Positions 25,076 through 37,801 of a stretch of DNA of 64,000 nt are shown here, piece after piece (within the stretch, counting starts at the first letter, position 1; every line of letters begins with the position of its first letter). Source of the stretch: Anisus vortex (Eukaryota; Mollusca; Gastropoda; Planorbidae); assembly GCA_949126835.1 (NCBI GenBank), contig OX421492.1:39976498-40040497 (forward strand), given 5' to 3'. A program made the position numbers and the translations under genes. Below the pieces are notes generated by a model. The model worked only from the letters and a program-made list of their open reading frames with translations, had not been told where the DNA came from and made no database searches.

Positions 25076-28000
25076 TATTGTTCAGGAATTATTCTACTGT
25101 GAATATAAATTGTTCCCGTTTACATTAATTAATAAGTATAAAATTTTTTTACAAAACAACTTCAAAATATATTCTTTGATACATAGGCCTATATAGTAGC
25201 CTTCAACCTCTGGACTATACAATCAATAAAAAATAAAGAGTTATTTTAAAATATAGTTGCTGTAAATGCTTTAAATAATCTTGAAAGAGTCTATTTCAGG
25301 GTACTAATCTTTTTAGTTTTTCCACTACTTCAGTTATATAATTTTTTTTTTCTGTTATTCACTCTTAAATTCAAAAGTTACATATTCCACCTATTACAGT
25401 AGCCTACTTTATGCTATTTAAATGTAAATTTAAGACAATATGTGTAGGCCTATTTATGTATGAATTTAGTAGAGTTATATTATAATATAGCATCCTTTAC
25501 CGGTCGGCAACTCAGCAATTCCAAATAGGAAGTTTTACCATTTATAAATTGGTGCATTTTGATATAATATCTATAGTCTTATATGTCTCATTTGTGTTCT
25601 TTACATAGTTCTTGACGACTCGTATAGATAGGCCTAAGTGATTTAACAGCATTTCTATGAAAAAATAAATAGGCCTTTTGAAAATGTTTTTTTCACTTAA
25701 AGTAATTTTAGATAATCACACTATAATGGCAACTGTAAATGCTGAAAATGAGAGATGAGCTGAAAAATATATTATTATGTTACTAATGTTACAGTTGTCA
25801 TGTTACTAATGATGCTACAATGAAAAAAAAAAGTTTACGAATGCACTAAATCATCAGCTTGGATATTACCCACTTGGTTAATCTTAACCATTTTAAGTAT
25901 AAGTATTATGTTTCAAATCATATTTAAATCTCTTCTTATATTATAATGCGAAAAAAAATTGTAACGCTATATTGAAATATAAATTAGATCTATATTTAAA
26001 ATTATCTTTCCTTTCATTGACAACCTGCACATATAGCCTAATATTTTACTTTATTTATAATTCTAACAAATTTTCATTACAAATAAAATTTAAGGCTGCT
26101 AATGAATGACATGCTCCAAGCCAATTTAAGAAAACAAACAGTTTTAAAATGCACATTTTCAGAAACCGGAAGTTTAATTCAATTATTCCTACTCAGAATT
26201 TTCGAGTTGCAGACCAGTGAAGAACAGACCTCTAGATTTCTTGAATCAGATTAATAAATATTTAAAAAATAATATTTACAATTTAGAAAGAATAAAGAAA
26301 AAATTAAAATACTTAAAAAATATGGAATTAAATTTAAGAATTAGAATTTTTATGAAAAAGTTTATATTTATCCTAGATTTATAATTAATCTCTAAGTTAA
26401 ATTTTCAAATGTTTTGGTCATCTAATCATCTAATGGTTGCTGTTTTTTTTTGTATAGTGTGTGTGGTACAAGGTAGTGTCAAAAGCAACCAAATGTAATG
26501 TTTTGAACTAAGCCATTGACAAGAAAAAACATAAATGTCGAGTGGCAAGAGTTCTACACATTTGTCTAAAACATCCATTCATCAATCAACATTCCCCACA
26601 CCAACCCTAAAAAATAGAGTGTGAATGGTTTATTATTGGTTTAATATTAGTATGGTTGAAGTCTGCAGATTTGTTGAAAGACAGTATGAAAAATAATAAA
26701 ATATATTCAAATATCTTTAAAATCAAAAACATTTCTTACATTGAAATCCTTAAAATTTTAGCAATAGGGCCTATATGAAAACCATAAATTATAAGGCTGT
26801 AACTATGGATAGAAATGCATGACACAATAAATTGAATAATACTAAAATTGGTGTGGAATCTAGTATAGTCTAGTAGCCTATAATAAATAGAAGGCTACCT
26901 TTTTTAATTCAAATATTTGTGTTAAAAAGTGTTGTTTGTTTATGCCGAGTTTATATAGTAATATAGTGTTAGGCCCTACATCAGTTATGCCATTTTCACG
27001 TCAAGTTAATCAAATTAACAATTCAAAGCAATTTCATATCATTTAGTAACTACTACTACTAGTTAAACTAGTCTAACTAGTAACAATTAGGACAATTTAG
27101 TCGAGTAATAACTCAGAAATTCTGTCATTTTTATCATTTTATTTTATATTTAAATTACAGATATATTAACATTACCTGCATTGACATTTGAGAACAAGAA
27201 AATAGAACTAAGGGCTAAGTGAATGAATGTTCACTCTTGTATGATTTCGTGTGTGCTTTAAACTGTAAATCCTGTTATCTCAACTTCTAAATCCAGTTAT
27301 CCTTATTCACAACACAGAGGCATTCGTCAAACCTACCAGATATACTATTACTATTTGGTCTACACACAGTACAAACACAGAAATAATAGGATCCGATATT
27401 ACTGTAGAATCGAATATGTTTTGCAGTCTAAATTTCTTGCTCGATACTCATAGATCGAGTGCAATGCGTGGAATATATGATTACATTATCATAATGTAAC
27501 ATTATTTACCATAGAAAAACGTGAAAAAGATATAGCCCTTGAATGTGATATAAATGGTTTATATATATATATATTTTAAATACTGCTTTCTAGCGCATTA
27601 CTAAAACATAAATTGTACAGAGACGAGACACATTTGTAGGCTACAGTTTATTTAAATTCAATTATAAGTGGCGCCAAATATATAGATTTATACTGCCAGT
27701 GTTTTCTCGGCAAGGTGTAAACTGAAACGATATAACTGTTGTAGTTTATAGAGTGTTGGTTATGAAAAAAAAACACTAACTAATTAATTAAGACATGCAT
27801 AATAGACATCATGCATGTAGACATAACTTTTCCTTAACTATAAACTATAAAATTGGTGCTTTATTTTAAGGTTTATTCGGCACTTCAAATAGTGCTATAA
27901 ACAAAAATATAATAATCAATTGATGAACACAGGCATAGGGCTGCTGACACTGTCATGATTTGTAGACAATTTACTTTTATTTTAAAAATATTTTTTTCCA

Positions 28001-29034
28001 GATTAAAATCTACACTCTGAAGAGTGACAGTCTCACAAACCTCTAATCTTAGACACAAACATTATATCCCTTCAAGTTTAAGTGTCCCTTTATTTCAATG
28101 AAGCACGTACAATAGCAGATTTATTATGGATAGGATTTTGAGCTATTGACTATAATGCCTATTCACGTGTAGAATTGATTATATAAATACGACGTAAGCT
28201 TATAGGTTAATGTAATTAAGATCCACTGAAATCGGTATCAAATAGGACCTATATGCATATGAAATATGTTTTAGGTTGTAGGACACATAACTTAATCAGC
28301 CATCACAAGTTCTAATAAGTTTTAGTTAAATAAGAGTAATTACTCATTTTCAACGCACTTACCTTTTAAAAAAAAACACTATAAAGCAAACAATGAGCTT
28401 AGATCTAAATACAACTAAAAATTATGAAAAGTAAAAATTAATAGGGTGTGTCTGAAATTGATTTAACAAGAATTACAAATATCGATACCAAAATAAAATC
28501 ATAAATTGAACGCATGCGCGATATTTTTAAGGTAGCCTAAATCTAGCTAGGACACAGCCAAACATCCTGTCACAAAACAGAAATGGAGTGGTGGGGGTAT
28601 GGCTATAAAATATCACCTCGTTTTCTTTCTTCTTCACCACGTATTCCATTGATCGTTATAGCGCCCGGATCACGTGGTATATATAAATAATGTTGTAGCA
28701 TGGCAGTCGGGCTTCGGTCATATTTTAGATGCATTAACACGTTCATAGAGAACGGAGATGTATTCAGCGTTAAGTACATTTTTTTTACAACTTTAAAAGT
28801 TTACGTAAAGGTTAGTTGGGAGGCTAACAATTCTTTAGCGGACAATTCATTTCATTACACTCGAGTCACGGTAAGGTGTAACACTGTAACCTAGGCGCCG
28901 AATGGTGAAAGGGTAGCCTAAATTCCTAAATAAAACACACAAAATATAATTAACATTACCAAGACCTATGCACACTAGAATGTGCACCTTATGTCAGGGA
29001 CTCCATTTTCTAAAGAAAACATAAAAAAAAAACA
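25076..29034. other. Intergenic region upstream of TRIM-like gene A
   Basis: AT-rich with no coding exon recognised. On the minus strand a likely acceptor (TTCACAG, exon beginning at 25096) precedes the gene A ATG. Possible matching 5' UTR donors are AAAAG/GTAAGT with the exon ending at 28363, and AATGCAG/GTAATG near 27178. A GCATGCGC motif near 28512, the NRF1-type palindrome, would suit a TATA-less promoter for gene A. All of this is inferred. Confidence 0.4.
28671..28689 (+). promoter_or_regulatory. E-box plus TATA box, candidate core promoter
   Basis: CACGTG at 28671-28676 is followed directly by TATATATAAATA at 28678-28689. A start about 25-30 bp downstream would fall near 28710 on the plus strand. 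A 64-codon frame beginning at 28700 has an AAAG/GTTAG donor-like site about 110 bp in, but its ATG is too close to the TATA box to be in the transcript. The target transcript is unknown. Confidence 0.3.
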
Positions 29035-29310
29035 AAAAAACAAGCGAATTCAGAAAAGAGCTGCTAGGTTATTTGCAAGTGAATATAGGCGCCCTATCCC
29101 TAAAAAACAACCAAGTCTAACACCAATATTCCAATATTCAAATCAATTATTCTAAAAACACTGCAGCAAAGAAGAGTGCAGAGGAAATTAGCCAACTAGT
29201 AAGAATAGGCTACAACCAAGCATTATAAATTATAATATATAAGCTTATTCTAGAAATACAACACAACAATATATTGCACAAGGAGAGAAACGCGTTAACA
29301 TCAATAAAAA
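29035..29310 (+). pseudogene. LINE 3' fragment (Jockey/CR1-like reverse transcriptase tail), degraded
   Basis: The plus-strand translation gives KRIQKRAARLFASEYRRPI near 29040, then, after frame changes, LQQRRVQRKLANL-like and SRNTTQQYIAQGERN segments. These match in order the end of many non-LTR polymerases (an IQRRAAR motif followed by an LxxRR segment). Stops and frameshifts are present. Confidence 0.6.
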
Positions 29311-29342
29311 CCCTTTAAAAAAAGCAAAGCTCGCCATCTATA

Positions 29343-29532
29343 CAGTGGCGTAGCTAGCGGAGGGGGAGGGGGGTCCAAATTCGAAAGTTCCCCCGGGCTC
29401 CTACTTGAGGGGGGGGGCCCAAAGGAGTATCCGAATTGTTTTTTTCTCATGTCATAATGTTGAATGTCAAAATGCAGGGGCCCCTAAAGAGGTCAAGCCC
29501 CCCGGGCCCCCAAATCCCTTGCAACGGCCTTG
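29343..29532. mobile_element. hAT MITE, 190 bp, with 8-bp target duplication
   Basis: It starts CAGTGGCGTAGCTAG and ends CTTGCAACGGCCTTG, imperfect inverted ends matching at 10 of 15 positions. It is flanked by a perfect 8-bp duplication, CATCTATA (29335-29342 and 29533-29540). GC-rich with G and C runs, unlike its surroundings. The 8-bp duplication and CA...TG ends are typical of hAT. Confidence 0.85.
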
Positions 29533-31044
29533 CATCTATACTGAGTCAGTGCTATGCTTATAAAACGTATTTCTTGAAAATAAATGCACATTTTGCCTAA
29601 TACAAGAATTTTTTTTAATGAAAATTATAAATTTTGAAATATTTTATCTAATTTTTCAACTATCGATAAGATGCGTTTTCCTTTTTTATCCAATTGTTTT
29701 AATTTTTTTTAGAGAGAAATTGTGCATTAGTTCAGATTTCGAATTAGTCTGCCCTCGTTTTTTTTTTTACCATTCACTAAACTAGGCCTAAATTCCCCAC
29801 TCTGCACTATGTGCCCCCACCCACTTCTAGCACTATATTCGCACCTTATCTAATGCTTCGCCCCTGTGTAGGCCTATATGCCCGATTTTCCCAAGGTGGG
29901 TTGCAGTATTTTCTGAAAATGTACCGGGCAACCCTAGGCCTCTACCATTATCTTACATGTCATTATGTCAGATGTCTGTGTGTGATTTTTCCTCTTCAAC
30001 CAATGACAGGATGCCTTTTAGCATATTATGTCAGTATGTCATGTACCACTCAGAACCCAATGCCAGTATGTCATGCCTGTGTGTCGTATGCCAGTTACAG
30101 ACGATGTTAGAATGGCGCCTGTAAATTAGATTGCTGTATCACAGACCACCATGTATGTAGACCTACAGACCTATTTAGTCAGTCTTAATAAAACATATAT
30201 GCCTATATGCAGATTTAAAATATTTTCTATTCTTTCTGCTTTTCCCCCCTTTGGAAACCCCTCCCAACATATAGGCTACAGATGGGCCTAATTAATTCAC
30301 CATTAAGGAAAAATTAGTAAACAACATAAAAGCCACTGGTTTAATGACTTTACGAAATGTGTGTGTCTGTTTCTGTGTGGTAAATGGGTGACAACAAGGA
30401 AGATAATTTGTACACAAAACTGTTTCACTGAATTCTATTTCACTGAATTATGTCGGTTATGTTTGTGTGTGTGTTTGTTGTCACCAACTCTTCCCTCCCC
30501 TTGCCCTTATTCACGACACACTAAATATTATATAGACCCAAGGGAGATAAGACTATTCCACGGCCGTACCTTTTTTTCTCTTCCTACACCATAATACACC
30601 CACTTTTCTTTGAAGAAGGGTGTGTGGCTCTATCTTTTTTATTGATTCGTAACGTTGGGTGACGATTTTTCCATAAAGGAAGGGTACACTACGGGTGTAG
30701 GCTAGAGTGATTTAGGGTGTCACGTTAAAGTCACCTACAGGAGTTGTTTCTTTTATTTTTTGAGACGTAGGCGTTTTTTTATATAAAAAAAAAACTATGT
30801 TCTACACTTATTCTTGGTGTGTAGTGTAGGCCGCAGGAATTGAAGCACATAATAAAAGTCTCCACTGGAACAGGTGGCGAGCATAACATGGCATATTTAT
30901 TTACATGACAGTATGATTGCTATAATTTGAGTTTTTTTCTCAGGAAAACGATTTTTCTTTTGATTGTTGATACTGTTACTGCCATTCGCTTTTATTAGAA
31001 CCATGTGCCACCAGCAATATAGATCTTCAGTGTCTTCTATCCTG

Positions 31045-31110
31045 GGCAGGGCCGGATTTACACGCATTGAGGCCCTAAGCTCTAAAAATATTTTTGTTGC
31101 ACACCCCTTT
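31045..31110. mobile_element. hAT-MITE-like fragment (CAGGGCCGGATTTA)
   Basis: CAGGGCCGGATTTACACGC followed by GAGGCCCTAAGC resembles the end of a widespread hAT-type MITE. No matching opposite end was found. The same fragment is in copy 2 near 36293. Confidence 0.4.
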
Positions 31111-31220
31111 CCCTTCATATAATTTAAGTAATTAAAAGTATAACTAATACTAATAACTCATAAATAAAATTGCTTATTTCGCTTCATTCAGCCATGATTC
31201 TGAGCCAACATTTCCATTTC

Positions 31221-32215
31221 TTTACAGGTGTAACCCATCTTTACAGGTGTAACCCATCTTTACAGGTGTAACCCATCTTTACAGGTGTAACCCATCTTTA
31301 CAGGTGTAACCCATCTTTACAGGTGTAACCCATCTTTACTGGTGTAACCCATCTTTACTGGTGTAACCCATCTTTACAGGTGTAACCCATCTTTACTGGT
31401 GTAACCCATCTTTACTGGTGTAACCCATCTTTACAGGTGTAACCCATCTTTACAGGTGTAACCCATCTTTACAGGTGTAACCCATCTTTACAGGTGTAAC
31501 CCATCTTTACAGGTGTAACCCATCTTTACAGGTGTAGGCCTAACCCATCTTTACAGGTGTAACCCATCTTTACAGGTGTAACCCATCTTTACAGGTGTAA
31601 CCCATCTTTACAGGTGTAACCCATCTTTACAGGTGTAACCCATCTTTACAGGTGTAACCCATCTTTACAGGTGTAACCCATCTTTACAGGTGTAACCCAT
31701 CTTTACAGGTGTAACCCATCTTTACAGGTGTAACCCATCTTTACAGGTGTAACCCATCTTTACAGGTGTAACCCATCTTTACAGGTGTAACCCATCTTTA
31801 CAGGTGTAACCCATCTTTACAGGTGTAACCCATCTTTACAGGTGTAACCCATCTTTACAGATGTAACCCATCTTTACAGGTGTAACCCATCTTTACAGGT
31901 GTAACCCATCTTTACAGGTGTAACCCATCTTTACAGGTGTAACCCATCTTTACAGGTGTAACCCATCTTTACAGGTGTAACCCATCTTTACAGGTGTAAC
32001 CCATCTTTACAGGTGTAACCCATCTTTACAGGTGTAGGCCTAACCCATCTTTACAGGTGTAACCCATCTTTACAGATGTAACCCATCTTTACAGGCCTAA
32101 CCCATCTTTACAGGTGTAATCCATTTTTACACGTGTTACCCATCTTTACAGGTGTAATCCATTTTTACACGTGTAACCCATCTTTGTAAGTGTAACCCAT
32201 CTGTGCAGATGTAAA
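31221..32215. repeat. 19-bp minisatellite, about 50 copies (duplication copy 1)
   Basis: The unit TTTACAGGTGTAACCCATC repeats head to tail. Variants include ACTGGTG, ACAGATG and two units carrying an inserted TAGGCC (near 31534 and 32034). The last units are diverged (TAATCCATTTTTACACGTG). Each unit contains CAGGTG, an E-box core, and an AGGTGTAA stretch close to a T-box half site. Confidence 0.97.
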
Positions 32216-32427
32216 GTATCAGCCTCTTCATGTGTCCTGACCGACCTCTTTTCCGCTTTATACATTTCGTTTTGTAGACCCTATTTGACAAAGAAATAAT
32301 AATTAAACAATAACTAGAATGCACAGAGCCATTTAAATTTCAGTAGGCTACTGCCGGGAAAAAATGTTTGACTCGTGCCCCATAAATAAAAAAAAACAAG
32401 CCTAAACGTGATTCAAAGCCACTTTTC

Positions 32428-32534
32428 TAACAGCACACTATATTGGCCATTGGCCTAATATATTGTCCATTTGGCCAATATTTTAATATCGGCAGAATAT
32501 TGGACCAATATTGCACCATATTAGTGTGCTGTTA
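32428..32534. mobile_element. Foldback/MITE-like palindromic element, 107 bp (copy 1)
   Basis: TAACAGCACACTA at the left edge pairs with TAGTGTGCTGTTA at the right. The interior alternates TTGGCCAAT and CCAATATT words that also pair, so almost the whole element can fold into a hairpin. No target duplication was evident. Confidence 0.6.
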
Positions 32535-34130
32535 CGGGTTTTAAAAAGTATCGTAAAAAGGGCGGTACCGGTGCATAGGGAGCAAGTATCCGGCCCAATA
32601 AATAAAACTGTTTTATCTGATAGAATTGCATGAGGGAGAGTACCGCAATACTTCATAAAGGCCTTCATGACTTCATTTTGTTTTCTTTTTGTGAGAACAA
32701 ATAAAAAGAAAATAGAAATTGAAATTAAGCTTTTACAGGACAGGGCCAGTGGCGTAACCACGGAAAACTGCGCCCGTGGCGAGAATGTGGTGTGGGAATT
32801 AGCTTGCCCCTCTGTAGAATGTTAGTTTTCATTTGTTAGTTGTGTAAGACAGGCCTGTGTGTTGAAAATATTGCTTTTCTTCAATTGAAATGTTCATTAA
32901 TAAAATATTCATTAAATTGTTTGCTACTTTGGTTTGATAGCCATTTCTTTTTAGCTTCTTTCTAGTTACGATACTGGATAAGAATAATTATTTTTATTTT
33001 ATTTACATAAATGTATTTTATAATTATAATTTACACTAGTTCACAAAATTTGAAGAATCCATATGCTTATGAAAGACTTGTCTTTTAAATCCTGATTTTT
33101 TGTCAATAATTGAATAGGCTATTCTTGCTTAACAATATAACAGCAGTTAATAAATAGGCTAATGATTCTAAATTTATAAATATTTAAGGAAAGACGGTTG
33201 ATAGCAAACAGCGAAATGTGTTAATTGTAGACAAATATTTATCTGTGTCTGCAACCGTGTATTTACATGAAATGAGACAATGAATGTTAACAAAATTAAC
33301 ACATCCCTGTAAAAATTTTAACGTTACCTCATACTTTGCACGCCAGTCATAAAGAGACATCTCAGTTTAGCTGTAGGCCGAAACTTCTTTACAAATCCCA
33401 CGCCTACCTTAAGGTATGTCTAATGTGCTTTTGCATATTGTGTTGCCATGATATAATATGAAGATCTTGGCCCCCGCTTGACATTCCTAAGGTCCTGTAT
33501 TTAATGTTACAAAATTATTATTTTTTTTAAAGAATAGTTTACAGTGCAAACTGAGTATGTGATTTCAGATATTCACATTGAAAATGTCCCTCCCCTCCCC
33601 CCCCCCCCCCACACACTTTATTTCAAATAAATTGAACCTGCATTAAAATTATTTTGTCCATAATGATAGAATAGATATAACCAGGTTGTCTCTGAATTAT
33701 TTCTAAAAAATAAATAAATAGGCATAGGTATTATATGATCGGTGGCTACAATAGACAATAGGGTATAGCCTATTGTCACGGTAGGCCTACAGCCTACAAG
33801 GTCAATAATTAATAATTCATTCATCATCATCATCAATCCCATGACCGTTGTGGTCGTGTGGGGGAAGGGGGGGGCGAATTGACACCTCAGCAGTCGACTT
33901 TTTCCACTTTTGCCTATCTTAAGCGGTTGTAAATAGTTGAGTCAACTGCAGCCCTGTCCAATACTTTACATTGTCGAACCAGCATCTCCGCTGACGGCCT
34001 CTCCGACGTCCACCTTCTAGTACTTCTACCGTGCCATGGAGGATTGTTTTGGCAGGGTATTATGCCGCAACACATGACCGAGCCATTAATTCATTAATCC
34101 ATCTTTAGTAAGCATTTTGTATAGTCACTT

Positions 34131-34868
34131 TCTAGGTTCCACTGCATTGAGTAAGGTAAGATATACCGGTAGTGATATAGCTGTGAATGCTAGGTTCCAC
34201 TGCATTGAGTAAGGTAAGATATACGGGTAGTGATATAGCTGTGAATGCTAGGTTCCACTGCATTGAGTAAGGTAAGATATACTGATATAGCTGTGAATGC
34301 TAGGTTCCACTACATTGAGTAAGGTAAGATATACTGATATAGCTGTGAATGCTAGGTTCCACTGCATTGAGTAAGGTAAGATATACTGATATAGCTGTGA
34401 ATGCTAGGTTCCACTACATTGAGTAAGGTAAGATATACCGGTAGTGATATAGATGTGAATGCTAGGTTCCACTGCATTGAGTAAGGTAAGATATACTGAT
34501 ATAGCTGTGAATGCTAGGTTCCACTGCATTGAGTAATGTAAGATATACTGATATAGCTGTGAATGCTAGGTTCCACTACATTGAGTAAGGTAAGATATAC
34601 CGGTAGTGATATAGATGTGAATGCTAGGTTCCACTGCATTGAGTAAGGTAAGATATACGGGTAGTGATATAGCTGTGAATGCTAGGTTCCACTGCATTGA
34701 GTAAGGTAAGATATACGGGTAGTGATATAGCTGTGAATGCTAGGTTCCACTACATTGAGTAAGGTAAGATATACCGGTAGTGATATAGATGTGAATGCTA
34801 GGTTCCACTGCATTGAGTAAGGTAAGATATACGGGTAGTGATATAGATGTGAATGCTAGGTTCCACTA
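34131..34868. repeat. 58/52-bp minisatellite, about 13 copies (duplication copy 1)
   Basis: The unit starts CTAGGTTCCACTGCATTGAG and continues through TAAGGTAAGATATAC to GATATAGCTGTGAATG. Long (58 bp) and short (52 bp) units differ by a 6-bp segment around CGGTAG or GGGTAG. GCATTG/ACATTG and AGCTG/AGATG variants alternate along the array. Confidence 0.95.
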
Positions 34869-36468
34869 TACGAAATATAGGCTATCTTAATCGCAATGAA
34901 AGATCTAATTTTACTCAGGACACTAGGGATTGGTGTAATTCTATCTAATAAACGTGTAGGCCTATCTTTCTCAATGAAAAGATCATCTTTGCAACGAATT
35001 GGGCCGATCCAGTCCCTTTTTTTCTTTCGTTACACAGGTTTGTATTTTATATATGCATATTTTCGCCCAGAAAATTAACTACAGACTACATAAAATACCT
35101 AGAACGTCATTTTATTTAATCCAAGTATGCGCTTTTCCCAAGGTGGGTTGCAGTATTTTCTGAAAATGTACCGGGCAACCCTAGGCCTCTACCATTATCT
35201 TACATGTCATTATGTCAGATGTCTGTGTGTGATTTTTCCTCTTCAACCAATGACAGGATGCCTTTTAGCATATTATGTCAGTATGTCATGTACCACTCAG
35301 AACCCAATGCCAGTATGTCATGCCTGTGTGTCGTATGCCAGTTACAGACGATGTTAGAATGGCGCCTGTAAATTAGATTGCTGTATCACAGACCACCATG
35401 TATGTAGACCTACAGACCTATTTAGTCAGTCTTAATAAAACATATATGCCTATATGCAGATTTAAAATATTTTCTATTCTTTCTGCTTTTCCCCCCTTTG
35501 GAAACCCCTCCCAACATATAGGCTACAGATGGGCCTAATTAATTCACCATTAAGGAAAAATTAGTAAACAACATAAAAGCCACTGGTTTAATGACGTTAC
35601 GAAATGTGTGTGTCTGTTTCTGTGTGGTAAATGGGTGACAACAAGGAAGATAATTTGTACACAAAACTGTTTCACTGAATTCTATTTCACTGAATTATGT
35701 CGGTTATGTTTGTGTGTGTGTTTGTTGTCACCAACTCTTCCCTCCCCTTGCCCTTATTCACGACACACTAAATATTATATAGACCCAAGGGAGATAAGAC
35801 TATTCCACGGCCGTACCTTTTTTTCTCTTCCTACACCATAATACACCCACTTTTCTTTGAAGAAGGGTGTGTGGCTCTATCTTTTTTATTGATTCGTAAC
35901 GTTGGGTGACGATTTTTCCATAAAGGAAGGGTACGCTACGGGTGTAGGCTAGAGTGATTTAGGGTGTCACGTTAAAGTCACCTACAGGAGTTGTTTCTTT
36001 TATTTTTTGAGACGTAGGCGTTTTTTTTATATAAAAAAAAAACTATGTTCTACACTTATTCTTGGTGTGTAGTGTAGGCCGCAGGAATTGAAGCACATAA
36101 TAAAAGTCTCCACTGGAACAGGTGGCGAGCATAACATGGCATATTTATTTACATGACAGTATGATTGCTATAATTTGAGTTTTTTTCTCAGGAAAACGAT
36201 TTTTCTTTTGATTGTTGATACTGTTACTGCCATTCGCTTTTATTAGAACCATGTGCCACCAGCAATATAGATCTTCAGTGTCTTCTATCCTGGGCAGGGC
36301 CGGATTTACACGCATTGAGGCCCTAAGCTCTAAAAATATTTTTGTTGCACACCCCTTTCCCTTCATATAATTTAAGTAATTAAAAGTATAACTAATACTA
36401 ATAACTCATAAATAAAATTGCTTATTTCGCTTCATTCAGCCATGATTCTAAGCCAACATTTCCATTTC

Positions 36469-37482
36469 TTTACAGGTGTAACCCATCTTTACAGGTGTAA
36501 CCCATCTTTACAGGTGTAACCCATCTTTACAGGTGTAACCCATCTTTACAGGTGTAACCCATCTTTACAGGTGTAACCCATCTTTACTGGTGTAACCCAT
36601 CTTTACTGGTGTAACCCATCTTTACAGGTGTAACCCATCTTTACTGGTGTAACCCATCTTTACTGGTGTAACCCATCTTTACAGGTGTAACCCATCTTTA
36701 CAGGTGTAACCCATCTTTACAGGTGTAACCCATCTTTACAGGTGTAACCCATCTTTACAGGTGTAACCCATCTTTACAGGTGTAGGCCTAACCCATCTTT
36801 ACAGGTGTAACCCATCTTTACAGGTGTAACCCATCTTTACAGGTGTAACCCATCTTTACAGGTGTAACCCATCTTTACAGGTGTAACCCATCTTTACAGG
36901 TGTAACCCATCTTTACAGGTGTAACCCATCTTTACAGGTGTAACCCATCTTTACAGGTGTAACCCATCTTTACAGGTGTAACCCATCTTTACAGGTGTAA
37001 CCCATCTTTACAGGTGTAACCCATCTTTACAGGTGTAACCCATCTTTACAGGTGTAACCCATCTTTACAGGTGTAACCCATCTTTACAGGTGTAACCCAT
37101 CTTTACAGGTGTAACCCATCTTTACAGGTGTAACCCATCTTTACAGGTGTAACCCATCTTTACAGGTGTAACCCATCTTTACAGGTGTAACCCATCTTTA
37201 CAGGTGTAACCCATCTTTACAGGTGTAACCCATCTTTACAGGTGTAACCCATCTTTACAGGTGTAACCCATCTTTACAGGTGTAACCCATCTTTACAGGT
37301 GTAGGCTTAACCCATCTTTACAGGTGTAACCCATCTTTACAGATGTAACCCATCTTTACAGGCCTAACCCATCTTTACAGGTGTAATCCATTTTTACACG
37401 TGTTACCCATCTTTACAGGTGTAATCCATTTTTACACGTGTAACCCATCTTTGTAAGTGTAACCCATCTGTGCAGATGTAAA
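36469..37482. repeat. 19-bp minisatellite, about 51-53 copies (duplication copy 2)
   Basis: Same array as at 31221-32215, one unit longer. The two TAGGCC/TAGGCT-marked units (near 36782 and 37301) are retained in the same order, and the extra unit lies between them. Confidence 0.97.
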
Positions 37483-37694
37483 GTATCAGCCTCTTCATGT
37501 GTCCTGACCGACCTCTTTTCCGCTTTATACATTTCGTTTTGTAGACCCTATTTGACAAAGAAATAATAATTAAACAATAACTAGAATGCACAGAGCCATT
37601 TAAATTTCAGTAGGCTACTGCCGGGAAAAAATGTTTGACTCGTGCCCCATAAATAAAAAAAAACAAGCCTAAACGTGATTCAAAGCCACTTTTC

Positions 37695-37801
37695 TAACAG
37701 CACACTATATTGGCCATTGGCCTAATATATTGTCCATTTGGCCAATATTTTAATATCGGCAGAATATTGGACCAATATTGCACCATATTAGTGTGCTGTT
37801 A
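37695..37801. mobile_element. Foldback/MITE-like palindromic element, 107 bp (copy 2)
   Basis: Identical in layout to the element at 32428-32534, duplicated with the surrounding segment: TAACAGCACACTA and TAGTGTGCTGTTA form the ends. Confidence 0.6.

Larger units (their letters stand above)
29886..35132. repeat. Segmental tandem duplication, copy 1 (5247 bp)
   Basis: Repeated almost base for base at 35133-40341. The unit begins TTTTCCCAAGGTGGG and ends AAGTATGCGC. The word TTTT is present at the left edge, at the junction (35133-35136) and at the right edge of copy 2, so the breakpoint has 4-bp microhomology. The copies differ by a handful of substitutions and by array copy number: one 19-bp unit more and one 58-bp unit fewer in copy 2. 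No convincing gene lies inside; short frames recur in both copies only because the DNA is duplicated. Confidence 0.97.

Noticed and set aside
31221..32215. Possible CRISPR array
   Set aside because: Contiguous 19-bp units with no unique spacers, in a eukaryotic context; this is a minisatellite.
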